A stretch of 64,000 bases of DNA from Erysipelotrichaceae bacterium (GTDB taxonomy: Bacteria; Bacillota_I; Bacilli_A; Erysipelotrichales; Erysipelotrichaceae): positions 1 through 64,000 of the forward strand of contig JAFYHT010000034.1 of NCBI GenBank assembly GCA_017539025.1. Reading direction: 5' to 3'. Below, one piece after another: positions 1-9,180 of this stretch. The translations under genes were made by a program, and so were the position numbers. How positions within the stretch are numbered: the first letter of the stretch is position 1; the number at the start of each line of letters is the position of its first letter. The notes beneath the pieces are model-generated. The model was given only the letters and a program-made list of their open reading frames with translations. It had not been told where the DNA came from and searched no databases.

Positions 1-1
1 C

Positions 2-100
2 AACAGACTGGAAAAGATAGAATTTCTTCTGAATTACGTGATAAACAACGAAAAAACGATCAGATTCAGAGATGTTATGTCAAAGAAAGACGATAAATAA
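2..100 (+). CDS. C-terminal end of an unidentified protein (partial)
   Basis: An open frame runs in from the left window edge and stops at TAA (98-100), giving 32 residues rich in Lys, Glu and Asn that begin NRLEKIEFLLNYV. The composition and heptad-like spacing look like the last helix of a real protein, and the frame points toward the convergent GH3 gene. I do not recognise the family. With only 32 codons visible it could also be a chance open frame. Confidence 0.4.
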   Translation, partial: NRLEKIEFLLNYVINNEKTIRFRDVMSKKDDK

Positions 101-178
101 AGAACTATACAGCAACAAGGTGCAAATGGGTGGTAGTTTTTCAGGATAGGCTTCTTTCAGAATGATTTTGGATGTTTA

Positions 179-2581
179 TTATGCCTTGATCTTGCGTACC
201 ATCTCATACAGACGGCTTGCGCTTTCTTCCAGAACGGCCCTGTCAAGGCTCTTATCCTTCAAAGCCTTCAGGATCTTCTTTAGATCGCCACCAGAACCAG
301 GCATGTAGAGATTACCGCCGGCCAAAGCGACCTTGTCGGAATCCGGCATGCGGTACTTGTTTTTGCCTGTCGGCATTGCGGATACTTCCCAGTCGGTCAT
401 GATCAGACCCTTGAAACCGTACTCTTTTCTAAGGACCTCATAACATAAACCTCTGTGCTCGTTGGTATGAACGCCATTGAGCAGGTTGTAGGAAGTCATC
501 AGAGCCAACGGCTGTGAATCTCTGACACAGATCTCAAAGCCCTTGAGATAGATCTCTCTTAAAGCTCTTTCTGAAACATTGGAGTTTGTCGTATAACGGT
601 TGGTCTCCTGGTTGTTTACGGCATAGTGTTTGATCGTCGTACCCTTGCCAGGATGCTTCTGAACACCCTTTGTAATAGCTGATGCCATATTGCCGGAGAT
701 CAATGGATCTTCAGAGAAATATTCGAAGTTTCTTCCGCACAATACATGACGGTGGATATTGAGAGCCGGAGCCAGCCACAAATCGATCTTGAAGATCTCC
801 ATTTCGCCACCTACGATATCACCGCAGATCTGCGCAAACTCTTCATTAAAAGACTGAGCGATCGCTGTTCCAATTGGAATGGCGGTCGTATACTGTTCTT
901 TCAAGACAGTACCCTTCTTTAATTTCGGAGTGCCTCCCATCAGTTTCTGCATGATCTTCGGCATGAATTCCAGGATCGTTACCGGCATGGAAGGACCATA
1001 GGAATGAATGCCCTTCTTGTCTTCATAATACAAAGGAGAGATCCTGAGTCCGGCAGGACCATCCGCCATGACCAATGGTTTCAGACCTGCAAGATCTGCC
1101 TTATCGGAACTTTCACCGGCGGCACCTGCCACCGATTGAGATGCATCGCCGATCACCGAAGCAAGACCCTTGCCGAAAGTACCGACATTGAGATATGCCA
1201 GCGACTCATCAGAAAGCTTCTTGACTGCTTCATCGATCTGGTATTCCTGATCATAATCAACGATCTCTTCTTTCAGATCCTTTGGATCAAGACTCAGGTG
1301 TTTTACCTTTGAAAGATCATCAGCGTATTCACATCTGAATACCTGATCCTTGAATCCCGGATCACCCAAGAGATTTCTAGCCTTCTTTAATACGACGTCT
1401 TCCTCAAGATCGATGACGCCGATCACTTTGCTGTCTCTGCTTGAAGTTCCAAGCCTTAAGACATAGGAACCTTTTTCCAGCAGGTAGGAAGCTGTCTTTT
1501 CATCGTAGGAAGCCAGTGACCTCATGGAGAAGGAAAGATTCAGTTTTTCCTTTCCCTTGACCTCCAGAAGACCTGTCTTTCCATAAGCTGCCAGATCCTG
1601 ATATACCTTATCCAGTTTCCCCTGCGGGCAGGAGACATAAAGCTGTACCGTTTCCTTTCCTGCAAGCTTGCCTTTGTTTTTGACTTCAACATCAACGTTA
1701 ACGATGTCTTTTTCAAGACTCAGATCATGTGCCTTGATCTCAAAATCCGTATAGGACAATCCATATCCGAAAGGATATAAGACATCTTTCTTCAAAGTAT
1801 CGTAATAGCGATAACCGACATAGATGCCTTCCTTATAATCGGTATCATCGAGATTACCGAAAGCGATATCCGGAAGTTCTTCCATAGATGTCCAGGTCAT
1901 CGTCAGCTTTCCTGACGGGTTCTGTTTTCCGAGTAAAACGTCAGTCAATGCGAAACCTGTTTCAACACCGAGCTGTGATAAGACAAGGATATTCTTTACT
2001 TTATTTACAGGTGTCAGATCGACAGGTCCGCCGACATTGAGCACCAACATGAACTTCTTGCAGTGCTCGTTGAGATATAGGATATCTCTTACTTCGGAAT
2101 CATTGAGAAGGAAATCGCCCTTGTCAAAAGTCCTGTCGTTTCCTTCGCCGCAGATCCTGGATAAGACATAGATCGCAACTTCATCGTTTTCATTGAGCTT
2201 CAGTTCGTGTTCCGGTTCTCTCATGACGGCACCCATGCCTTCCATGACTGCCATCGTATGTTTTTCCTTGGCTCTGGCCTTGATCTCTTCAATGAAATCG
2301 ACTCTCGCCTGTTTCAATACTTCATCGTATTCATCCAGCCACTTCTCTGAAGTGATATGGAATCCTTCTTTCTTCAAAGCCTCTTCCACCGTGACATAGA
2401 AACGGGAATTGACTTCACCGGAACCGGTGCCGCCTTTTAATGTATGCCTGACGCCTCTTCCATATGCGCCGATCTCACAAGGCTCACTTAATGGAAAATC
2501 ATTGTTGTTTTTTAATAATACGACGCATTCTCCAAGATAATGTCTTAACTGCTGTATCGCATCTTTTTCGTACTGATTCAT
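179..2581 (-). CDS. Glycoside hydrolase family 3 (beta-glucosidase-like), reversed domain order
   Basis: A retaining GH3 enzyme of 800 residues, expected to remove terminal beta-linked sugars such as glucose or xylose from oligosaccharides in the cytoplasm. The (alpha/beta)6 sandwich domain comes first (KGGTGSG near residue 50, then PSGKLTMTW and FGYGLSYTDF). A fibronectin-III-like domain follows (about 290-390), and the catalytic barrel is last (ADGPAGLR, GRNFEYFSEDP, IKHYAVNNQE). The likely nucleophile is Asp730 in GLIMTDW. This reversed order is known in some rumen and gut GH3 enzymes. There is no signal peptide. The gene starts 6 bases after the stop of a second GH3 gene, so the two form an operon. 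Substrate specificity cannot be read from sequence. Confidence 0.93.
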   Translation of the reverse strand: MNQYEKDAIQQLRHYLGECVVLLKNNNDFPLSEPCEIGAYGRGVRHTLKGGTGSGEVNSRFYVTVEEALKKEGFHITSEKWLDEYDEVLKQARVDFIEEIKARAKEKHTMAVMEGMGAVMREPEHELKLNENDEVAIYVLSRICGEGNDRTFDKGDFLLNDSEVRDILYLNEHCKKFMLVLNVGGPVDLTPVNKVKNILVLSQLGVETGFALTDVLLGKQNPSGKLTMTWTSMEELPDIAFGNLDDTDYKEGIYVGYRYYDTLKKDVLYPFGYGLSYTDFEIKAHDLSLEKDIVNVDVEVKNKGKLAGKETVQLYVSCPQGKLDKVYQDLAAYGKTGLLEVKGKEKLNLSFSMRSLASYDEKTASYLLEKGSYVLRLGTSSRDSKVIGVIDLEEDVVLKKARNLLGDPGFKDQVFRCEYADDLSKVKHLSLDPKDLKEEIVDYDQEYQIDEAVKKLSDESLAYLNVGTFGKGLASVIGDASQSVAGAAGESSDKADLAGLKPLVMADGPAGLRISPLYYEDKKGIHSYGPSMPVTILEFMPKIMQKLMGGTPKLKKGTVLKEQYTTAIPIGTAIAQSFNEEFAQICGDIVGGEMEIFKIDLWLAPALNIHRHVLCGRNFEYFSEDPLISGNMASAITKGVQKHPGKGTTIKHYAVNNQETNRYTTNSNVSERALREIYLKGFEICVRDSQPLALMTSYNLLNGVHTNEHRGLCYEVLRKEYGFKGLIMTDWEVSAMPTGKNKYRMPDSDKVALAGGNLYMPGSGGDLKKILKALKDKSLDRAVLEESASRLYEMVRKIKA

Positions 2582-2587
2582 AGATAC

Positions 2588-5287
2588 CTACTTTCTCTTT
2601 GCCATCTTCATTGGTGCACCATAAGCTAAGAGGTTCAATACTCTCATTGCATTCCTCTGTAAGACGCTCTTCTTCAAAGAATAGGAACGATCATAACCAT
2701 GATAGATGACCTTGTTGTCTTGAATTTCACAGATGCCTTTTTCTACGAGTTCTTTTAAAGAATCAGCAGGCTTGTCTGTCTCTATTTCGATCACAGTATC
2801 CCCATCCTTATCTGGAAGGAAGCTGTTGTATAATTCGATCTCCTTATGCATGGCACCGCCATACATCGCGATCTTCTTCTTTTTTACTGTGCCGTCTTTT
2901 TCAAATTCAGGCTCTTTCTTTTCTGCAGCCGCGATCAGGAAATCGCTTGGATAGCCACCCATCAGGATGTCATTTCCGGCATTGAGATCCATGATACGGT
3001 CAGAGTTGCCATCCCAGTCGGTCATAACGAATCCCTTGAAACCCCACTCTCCGCGTAATACATCACTTAAAAGATCATAACGGCTGGAAGTGTGAGTACC
3101 ATTGATCAGATTGTAGGAAGACATGACAGTCAAAGGCTGAGACTTCTTGACAGCGATCTCAAAGCCCTTGAGATAGATCTCTCTTAAAGCTCTTTCCGAA
3201 ACAGATGCGTTGGAATCTGTTCTGGTGACTTCCTGGTTATTGCAGCAGAAGTGCTTGATGCTGACACCATAACCCGGATGATTTACCTGTAATCCATTGA
3301 CGAATGAAGCTGCGCAGTTTCCTGTCACCAGCGGATCCTCGGAATAGTATTCGAAGTTTCTTCCGCAAAGCGGATCTCTGTGGATGTTCATACCCGGTCC
3401 CAGACAAACTGCGACATTGTAGTATTCCATTTCCTTGCCATAATGATCGCCGACCTCATAGATCAGATCCTTATTCCATGTCTGTGCCAGCACCATACCG
3501 ACAGGATATGCCGTACAGTTATCACCCATCAGATGTAATCCTGCAGGGCCATCTGCCAGACCCATCTCCGGAATGCCCAGAGAAGAAGTAAACAGCGCAG
3601 TCGTTCTGCCGGAAGTTGAATGATTTCCTACCGACTTGAAACTTCCCTTCGGCAAGCGAGGTGCTACTTCATATTTGCTTTCCTGACCGATACCTGCTAC
3701 CAGACGTGTCAGTACTTCATTATCCAGAGTTGCGATGAATTCTTCCATCGTGATCTTGTTGTCGACCACGTCCAGCAATGTCGCATTTTCAACTTTCTTG
3801 ACCTTTACGACTTCTTCATCATAATTGACGTTGAAACGATAAGTACCTTGTTTTCCTTCGTAATCTTCATTCACATAGACAGGAAGTTTCTTTGACAGTT
3901 TTGATGATTCATCAACTGTGATGCAATCTTTTGCTTTCAAAGCAATGATATTGCCATCATATGCTTCCTGAACTGTTTCAGGATAGCTGAAGAAATCCAA
4001 TTCTCTATCAATGCTCAGCTGTCTGGAAAGCTGAACGGTCTTTACTGTTTCATCCAGTTCAAGAGCCGCAACGACCTTTGTATCGCGGGAATGTCTTCCC
4101 AGACGAAGCAGATACTTGCCCTTTTCCATGATCCAGGCAGAGCTTTCTTCATCATAGCTGGACAGGTCTCTTGTAGCTGCTGTCAGAGTGACTCTCTGGC
4201 TTTCACCTGCCTTGATCAGGTCACTCTTGGCATAAGCCTTGAGTTCCTGATACGGTTTTGCCAAGTTGCCTGATGGAGCACTGACATAAAGCTGTACGAC
4301 TTCCTTGCCTGCAACAGATCCAATGTTCTTCACATCGAGTTCGATCTTCACTTCGTTCCAGTCAGCCGAAACGGAAATATTGTCATACTCAAATTCCGTA
4401 TAAGACAATCCATATCCAAACGGATAAACGACATCAAGACCCTTTGAATCGAAATGACGGTAACCGACATGGATGTCTTCCAGATAGTTTTCCTGTAAAG
4501 AATCATTGTCATTCAAAGAGAATGAAGCAGAAGCAGGATAATCTTCATAAGCCTTTGCCCAGGTATCCGTCAGTCTTCCGGAAGGATCGACCTTTCCTGT
4601 CAGGATCCTTGCCAGAGCAGTTCCGGCTTCCATACCGGCCTGGCCAAGCAGTACCACAGCACCGACCTTTTCGTTTGCCTGCAGCCATGACGCATCGACT
4701 ACGCAAGTGTTGAGTACGACGACGACCTTGGCAAAACGATCTGTCAGTAATTCGATATTCTTTACTTCATTATCAGAAAGATTGTAATCACCTTTGACAG
4801 GCTTTCTGTCGAAGTTTTCACCGGTATTGCGCTTGATGCAATAGATCGCTGTATCAGTACCTGTTACAGCCGCAAGTTCTTCTTCCTTGATGACATCGAC
4901 ATCAAAGTATGGAGTGATACCGGAAAAACGCTTGTCCAGCAAAGTCAGCTTCGCGGATTTCTTCTCCATCTCCTTTTTATATTTTTCATAATTCTTCAGC
5001 CACAGTTCACTGCAGATCGTCAGACCTTCCTTGCGAAGACCCTCTTCTATTGTGACGTTGTATGGCGCAAAAGCATAGCCGCTGCCTGTACCGCATACTG
5101 TCGTATCTGATGCGCCGCAGCCAAACAAGGCAACACCATTCTGTTTTAAAGGCAGGACTCCGTCATTCTTCAATAAGACGATCCCTTCTTCAGCCGCTCT
5201 TAAAGAAACATCGCTGCAGCCATCGATCGGCAGTTTCCCTGTCGACTTTCCTGTCAACATATACTTTCCCAGTCTGAAAATGTTCAT
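2588..5287 (-). CDS. Glycoside hydrolase family 3 (beta-glucosidase-like), long form
   Basis: The first gene of a two-gene GH3 operon, 899 residues. It has the same reversed order as its neighbour: sandwich domain (VCGTGSGYAFAP near residue 65, DPSGRLTDTW, FGYGLSYTEF), fibronectin-III-like domain, then catalytic barrel (LADGPAGLH, GRNFEYYSEDP, IKHFCCNNQE). The nucleophile is Asp757 in GFVMTDW. It is about 100 residues longer than its partner because of a Lys-rich insertion after the nucleophile (about residues 780-870), a place where the shorter copy is compact. The start has a GAGAGGA ribosome binding site about 9 bases upstream. The protein appears cytoplasmic. The two enzymes may split related substrates that differ in linkage or aglycone; that is inference. 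Confidence 0.93.
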   Translation of the reverse strand: MNIFRLGKYMLTGKSTGKLPIDGCSDVSLRAAEEGIVLLKNDGVLPLKQNGVALFGCGASDTTVCGTGSGYAFAPYNVTIEEGLRKEGLTICSELWLKNYEKYKKEMEKKSAKLTLLDKRFSGITPYFDVDVIKEEELAAVTGTDTAIYCIKRNTGENFDRKPVKGDYNLSDNEVKNIELLTDRFAKVVVVLNTCVVDASWLQANEKVGAVVLLGQAGMEAGTALARILTGKVDPSGRLTDTWAKAYEDYPASASFSLNDNDSLQENYLEDIHVGYRHFDSKGLDVVYPFGYGLSYTEFEYDNISVSADWNEVKIELDVKNIGSVAGKEVVQLYVSAPSGNLAKPYQELKAYAKSDLIKAGESQRVTLTAATRDLSSYDEESSAWIMEKGKYLLRLGRHSRDTKVVAALELDETVKTVQLSRQLSIDRELDFFSYPETVQEAYDGNIIALKAKDCITVDESSKLSKKLPVYVNEDYEGKQGTYRFNVNYDEEVVKVKKVENATLLDVVDNKITMEEFIATLDNEVLTRLVAGIGQESKYEVAPRLPKGSFKSVGNHSTSGRTTALFTSSLGIPEMGLADGPAGLHLMGDNCTAYPVGMVLAQTWNKDLIYEVGDHYGKEMEYYNVAVCLGPGMNIHRDPLCGRNFEYYSEDPLVTGNCAASFVNGLQVNHPGYGVSIKHFCCNNQEVTRTDSNASVSERALREIYLKGFEIAVKKSQPLTVMSSYNLINGTHTSSRYDLLSDVLRGEWGFKGFVMTDWDGNSDRIMDLNAGNDILMGGYPSDFLIAAAEKKEPEFEKDGTVKKKKIAMYGGAMHKEIELYNSFLPDKDGDTVIEIETDKPADSLKELVEKGICEIQDNKVIYHGYDRSYSLKKSVLQRNAMRVLNLLAYGAPMKMAKRK

Positions 5288-5382
5288 ATGATCAAATCCT
5301 CTCTATTTCAACAAAATCATATCATCTTTGTAAGCGCAACCAATAGAAAAAAATAGGCTTCCATATATGATTTTAGCCATAA

Positions 5383-5402
5383 TAAAAACCGGATCGCTCC
5401 GG
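5383..5402 (-). terminator. Intrinsic terminator of the TetR gene
   Basis: On the minus strand the stem CCGGA/TCCGG with a GCGA tetraloop is followed by TTTTT. It lies just after the TetR stop codon and separates that gene from the GH3 operon. Confidence 0.8.
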
Positions 5403-5420
5403 CTTATCATATCTTCATCG

Positions 5421-5954
5421 TTAAACTGCGGCAGTCCCATCCTGAAGTGACAGGATCATCTTTGTGAGATCTTCCTCGGAAATTGTTTCCAGACCCACCT
5501 CTTGCCTCATGATCCAGGTATTGACACACATCAGGGTGCCAAAGAGTTTATAGGTATATGGGTAGATGATCGAACTTTCTGAGTTAAGAGTACCTTTGAT
5601 ACCCTTGTTTTTCAGATAGACATCGATCATGTCGAGAACGAATTCACTGTCAAAGTTGTTTTTGCCCGCAAAAGCCTTCAGCAGTTCTCTGTTCTTCAGA
5701 AGATAATCGATGATCTTATAATCCTCATTCTGATCATCTTTCTTTAAAGTTTCATCCAAGCCTTGCGCAAAACGATCGATGATCTGTTTTTTCATATCAT
5801 CGACATCTTTATAGTAATTGTAAAAAGTTCTGCGGTTGCATCCCGCAAGATCACTGATCTCTGCGATCCTGATCTTATTCATCGGCTTCTCACTACAAAG
5901 TTTCAGAAACATCAGATCCAGACGTGATCCCGTATCTGTACTGTGTGATCTCAT
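5421..5954 (-). CDS. TetR/AcrR family transcriptional regulator
   Basis: A 177-residue protein with an N-terminal TetR-type helix-turn-helix at about residues 10-55 (IRIAEISDLAGCNRRTFYNYYKD). The rest is a helical ligand-binding and dimerisation domain with no recognisable ligand signature. It has a purine-rich AAAGGGG site about 9 bases before the ATG. It lies downstream of the MATE exporter in the same direction, separated by a strong terminator. TetR regulators next to MATE pumps commonly repress them, so it probably controls the exporter or itself; that role is inferred from position only. Confidence 0.85.
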   Translation of the reverse strand: MRSHSTDTGSRLDLMFLKLCSEKPMNKIRIAEISDLAGCNRRTFYNYYKDVDDMKKQIIDRFAQGLDETLKKDDQNEDYKIIDYLLKNRELLKAFAGKNNFDSEFVLDMIDVYLKNKGIKGTLNSESSIIYPYTYKLFGTLMCVNTWIMRQEVGLETISEEDLTKMILSLQDGTAAV

Positions 5955-6029
5955 TGAGTATTATCCCCTTTATTGTCTTTCTTAATTTCATTATATTCCA
6001 AGAAAAAACGATTTATTTCACATTTTTTC

Positions 6030-6062
6030 AAAAAAGTGTGAAAAATACCGTTATTTTCACAC
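6030..6062 (-). terminator. Intrinsic terminator of the MATE gene
   Basis: Read on the minus strand, GTGTGAAAA and TTTTCACAC form a 9-bp stem with a 9-base loop, followed by TTTTTT. A third copy of the half-site (TTTCACA at 6016-6022) can pair alternatively with the same arm, so the region could also act as a TetR operator. Confidence 0.75.
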
Positions 6063-6094
6063 CGTGTTGTCTATGTTTTTATTTGAAATCGACC

Positions 6095-7450
6095 TTAAAG
6101 ATCGATGATCCAGTCTTTTTTCTTCAGCTTGTTCAAAGTCCAGACCGTCTTGAGGATATTGTTGGAACGAAGGATGACATATAGAACATATGCCGGCCAC
6201 CTGAAAACAAAGGCACAGAGTGCACCAAACGGGATCGCAAACAGCCAGCTGCACAGCAGATCCACCTTCATCAGTTTCCTGGTATTTCCACCCGCTTTCA
6301 GTACTCCTTCACCGACGATCGTATAGTAGCAGGAGAACAGTGTGATGATCGAAGCGGAATAGGACATCTGTTTGGCCAGTACCAGTGTCTCATCCGCAAC
6401 ATGATAGAAGTTCATGACAAACGGCATGATGAAATGAAGCGAGATACTGGTCAAAACACCCATGATGAAACCGGTAGCCGCAAAGTACCAGCTGTAGCGG
6501 TAAGCCTTTTCTCTGTCACCATCACCAATGATATTTCCGATGATGACATTGCCTGCCTGGGCAAAGCCCCAGCAGAAGATGAAGATCGTCTCATAGGAAG
6601 TATGAACGATCGAATTGGCAGAGATGTAGTAACGCGAGATGTGACCGGTGATGATCGTCTGCATCGTTGAAACTAACGATGCCAATGAATCTATTATCAG
6701 CAGAGGGATACTTACCTTGATCAGAGACATCAGAGTATCCTTCCCGATCCTTGGATCGAACTCACCGATACGGAAACGCAATTCCTTTTCTACAATGAAG
6801 AGATAGACCAGAACGACCGCAAGTTCAAAAACTCTGGCCGACAAGGAAGCGATCGCCGCACCCTCGATGCCAAGTTTCGGAAAACCGAAATTGCCAAAGA
6901 TCAGAAGATAATTCAGAACGACATTGATGATGCAGGAACCGATCGAAGTCACCATCGAGACCCTGACCTTCTTGATCGAACGAAGGAGGATCATGACAGT
7001 AAAAGTCATTGTCGAAGCCAGGTAGGCAAACTTCATGATATTCAGATACCTGACTCCCAAAGGGATCATCGTCTCAACATTGGAATAGATGCGAAGGATC
7101 TTCTCCGGAATCAATGAAGTTATGGTAAACAGAGTAAAAGAGATCAGTGCACAGGATGTGATCGCAAAAGACATCAGTTTCTTGACACTTTTCTTGTCGC
7201 CATTCCCCCACATCCTGGTGATCATCAGTAAAGACCCGCTGGCAAACGCCGTCGACAACATCGTATACAGCCACGAATAGGTCCAACACACCGTGATCGC
7301 GGAAATGCAGTCATCACCCAAAGAACCGATCATCAGATTATCGGCGACAGTTACGGCATTGTTGATCAGATTCTGTATCGACATCGGCAGAGCCAATGAA
7401 AACAGGTCGTGAACGAATTGTTTTATCTCATTTTTATGATTGTCTTCCAC
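6095..7450 (-). CDS. MATE family multidrug/metabolite exporter
   Basis: A 451-residue polytopic inner-membrane protein with the 12-helix pattern of MATE transporters. It begins with the typical LALPMSIQNLINNAVTVADNLMIG segment of helix 1 and shows the duplicated second half after about residue 240. These pumps expel drugs or metabolites by Na+ or H+ antiport; the substrate here is unknown. The start is a GTG: an in-frame stop lies 11 codons upstream with no ATG, GTG or TTG between. There is no Shine-Dalgarno, and TATAAT ends 6 bases before the GTG, so the mRNA may be leaderless. A TetR regulator lies downstream and a BtpA-like gene is divergent. Confidence 0.92.
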   Translation of the reverse strand: MEDNHKNEIKQFVHDLFSLALPMSIQNLINNAVTVADNLMIGSLGDDCISAITVCWTYSWLYTMLSTAFASGSLLMITRMWGNGDKKSVKKLMSFAITSCALISFTLFTITSLIPEKILRIYSNVETMIPLGVRYLNIMKFAYLASTMTFTVMILLRSIKKVRVSMVTSIGSCIINVVLNYLLIFGNFGFPKLGIEGAAIASLSARVFELAVVLVYLFIVEKELRFRIGEFDPRIGKDTLMSLIKVSIPLLIIDSLASLVSTMQTIITGHISRYYISANSIVHTSYETIFIFCWGFAQAGNVIIGNIIGDGDREKAYRYSWYFAATGFIMGVLTSISLHFIMPFVMNFYHVADETLVLAKQMSYSASIITLFSCYYTIVGEGVLKAGGNTRKLMKVDLLCSWLFAIPFGALCAFVFRWPAYVLYVILRSNNILKTVWTLNKLKKKDWIIDL

Positions 7451-7456
7451 AAGGTC

Positions 7457-7462
7457 ATTATA
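7457..7462 (-). promoter_or_regulatory. -10 box of the MATE gene, 6 bases before its GTG
   Basis: A perfect TATAAT on the minus strand is followed by GACCTT and then the GTG start. The expected transcription start, 7 bases after the box, falls on the first base of the start codon. No good -35 is visible. Confidence 0.55.
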
Positions 7463-7586
7463 CGGTATTTTTGTCTTCTTTCAGGAAGAAAAGATCCGTT
7501 ACAACAAACGATATGTTCCGTAATTCACATTCTCTTATTGCCTGAGAAAATCCGTCTATATTATCATGGAAACGGAGGTATCATTT

Positions 7587-8426
7587 ATGGCCTTAGATTT
7601 TTATTCAGATACCAGTAACTGGTTGACAGAAACATTTCATACAGTAAAACCGATCATTGCGATGTGTCACCTGCAGCCTCTTCCGGGAGACCCTTATTAC
7701 GATGAGGAAGGCGGCATGGATAAAGTCGTCGAACTCGCAAGAAAAGACCTTCATGCCTTGCAGGACGGCGGAGTGGACGGCATCATGTTTTCCAATGAAT
7801 TTGCCCTTCCATATCTGACAAAGATGGAACCCATCACTCTGGCTGCCATGGCCTATGTGATCGGACAGTTAAGAAATGAGCTCACCGTTCCTTATGGCGT
7901 CAACTGCCTATGGGATCCAATTGCCTCTCTGGATGTCGCAAAAGCCACAGGAGGATCTTTCATCAGAGAAATCATTTCGGGAGTATATGCATCCGACTTC
8001 GGTTTATGGAATACCAATTCCGGAGAAACTGCCAGACACAGACACCGCATTGGTGCAGATGATATCAAGATGATGTACAACATCGTACCGGAAGCTGCCA
8101 AGTACCTCGCTGACAGGGATATCGGCCAGATCGCCAAGACGACGGAATTCAACTGCCGTCCCGATGCCATCTGCGTATCCGGACTCACTGCCGGTGCCGA
8201 AACAGACACTCAGGTATTGACCAAAGTCAAACAGTCTGTCAGAAAGACCCCTGTCTTATGTAACACCGGCTGCAACAAGGACAACATCATCAGACAGCTT
8301 GAAGCATCCGATGGCGCAGTCTGTGCGACTACATTCAAAGTAGACGGGGTCTTTGAAAATCCTGTCGACTATAACAGAGTCAAGGAATTCATGGACATCG
8401 TCAAGCAGTACCGTAAGACATTATAA
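7587..8426 (+). CDS. BtpA/SgcQ family protein (TIM-barrel, unknown reaction)
   Basis: A 279-residue soluble protein of the BtpA/SgcQ family, predicted to be an (alpha/beta)8 barrel. Visible family segments are IAMCHLQPLPGDP near the N-terminus, GGVDGIMFSNEF, GVNCLWDP, and the C-terminal ICVSGLTAG and VLCNTGC phosphate-site-like loops. BtpA affects photosystem I in cyanobacteria, while SgcQ lies in an E. coli sugar operon; no firm biochemical activity is known to me. I chose the ATG at 7587 because GGAGG (7574-7578) lies 8 bases ahead, rather than the in-frame ATG at 7566. It stands alone, divergent from the MATE gene and convergent with the phosphatase gene. Confidence 0.88.
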   Translation: MALDFYSDTSNWLTETFHTVKPIIAMCHLQPLPGDPYYDEEGGMDKVVELARKDLHALQDGGVDGIMFSNEFALPYLTKMEPITLAAMAYVIGQLRNELTVPYGVNCLWDPIASLDVAKATGGSFIREIISGVYASDFGLWNTNSGETARHRHRIGADDIKMMYNIVPEAAKYLADRDIGQIAKTTEFNCRPDAICVSGLTAGAETDTQVLTKVKQSVRKTPVLCNTGCNKDNIIRQLEASDGAVCATTFKVDGVFENPVDYNRVKEFMDIVKQYRKTL

Positions 8427-8432
8427 AAAACT

Positions 8433-8450
8433 GGGAGCTCACAAGCTCCC
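8433..8450. terminator. Bidirectional terminator between convergent genes
   Basis: GGGAGCT and AGCTCCC form a perfect 7-bp stem with a CACA loop. T-rich tails follow on both strands (TTTCCTTTT on plus, TTTTTT on minus), serving the BtpA-like gene and the phosphatase gene. Confidence 0.85.
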
Positions 8451-8457
8451 TTTCCTT

Positions 8458-9180
8458 TTACCTGATATAGTGGATACTTTCGATATCTCCCTCATCGTTG
8501 ATCGCCAGTGTTGAAAGATATCCGTATTCATCGCTTCCCATCGCACAGCCGCAATCGATATCGATCCAGCTGTAGTTGTTGTGGAAGCTCATCGCAAAGA
8601 TCTCGTCATCATCCTTCAGTCTCCTGGTGATGATATGTCCGGAGATGAAGACTGTTTCCTTTTCCACATTTGGAAGGTTTGGGATCGAATCGATGTTGAA
8701 CCTTCCCTGATTCCAGATGAAGTCCTGGATCGCCATCAGATCGTTCGCATAATCCTTCATATACATATCGATCCCGTTATCGATCGCACTGGTATGGGAA
8801 AGGATATAGCGTACCTTGTCAAAATTCAGATCCTTCTTCAAAGTCGTATGATAGAGAAGATAATCGACGACCTTATTCTGCATTCCCTTGTCCAAAGACA
8901 TGAACTGTTCATACGTGATCCTGCCGCCATTGACGCCATAGAACCAGCTTTCTCTATCACTTCCGTCAAGGAACGTCAACATCATGTGTTCGTGATTTCC
9001 CAAAAACATCTCAACATTGTCTCTTTCCATGATGTCCAGTAAGGTCTTTAAAGAATCCGGTCCTCTATCGATCGCATCACCCAATACATAAAGCTTATCA
9101 TTCTCATTGAATGATATCTTCTCCAGCATCTTTACATAACGGTCATACTGACCGTGAATATCCGACATGAGATAGATCAT
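8458..9180 (-). CDS. PrpE/ApaH-like metallophosphoesterase
   Basis: A 240-residue calcineurin-like phosphoesterase. The metal-binding motifs are all present: SDIHG (7-11), GDAIDRGPDS (about 35-44), GNHEH (about 60-64), and later His residues in LSHTSA and ISGHIITRR. Relatives act as protein serine/threonine phosphatases or cleave dinucleoside tetraphosphates such as Ap4A. Which applies here cannot be decided. The start overlaps the addA stop in an ATGA arrangement, so it is translated after addA in the recombination operon. A shared terminator follows. Confidence 0.88.
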   Translation of the reverse strand: MIYLMSDIHGQYDRYVKMLEKISFNENDKLYVLGDAIDRGPDSLKTLLDIMERDNVEMFLGNHEHMMLTFLDGSDRESWFYGVNGGRITYEQFMSLDKGMQNKVVDYLLYHTTLKKDLNFDKVRYILSHTSAIDNGIDMYMKDYANDLMAIQDFIWNQGRFNIDSIPNLPNVEKETVFISGHIITRRLKDDDEIFAMSFHNNYSWIDIDCGCAMGSDEYGYLSTLAINDEGDIESIHYIR

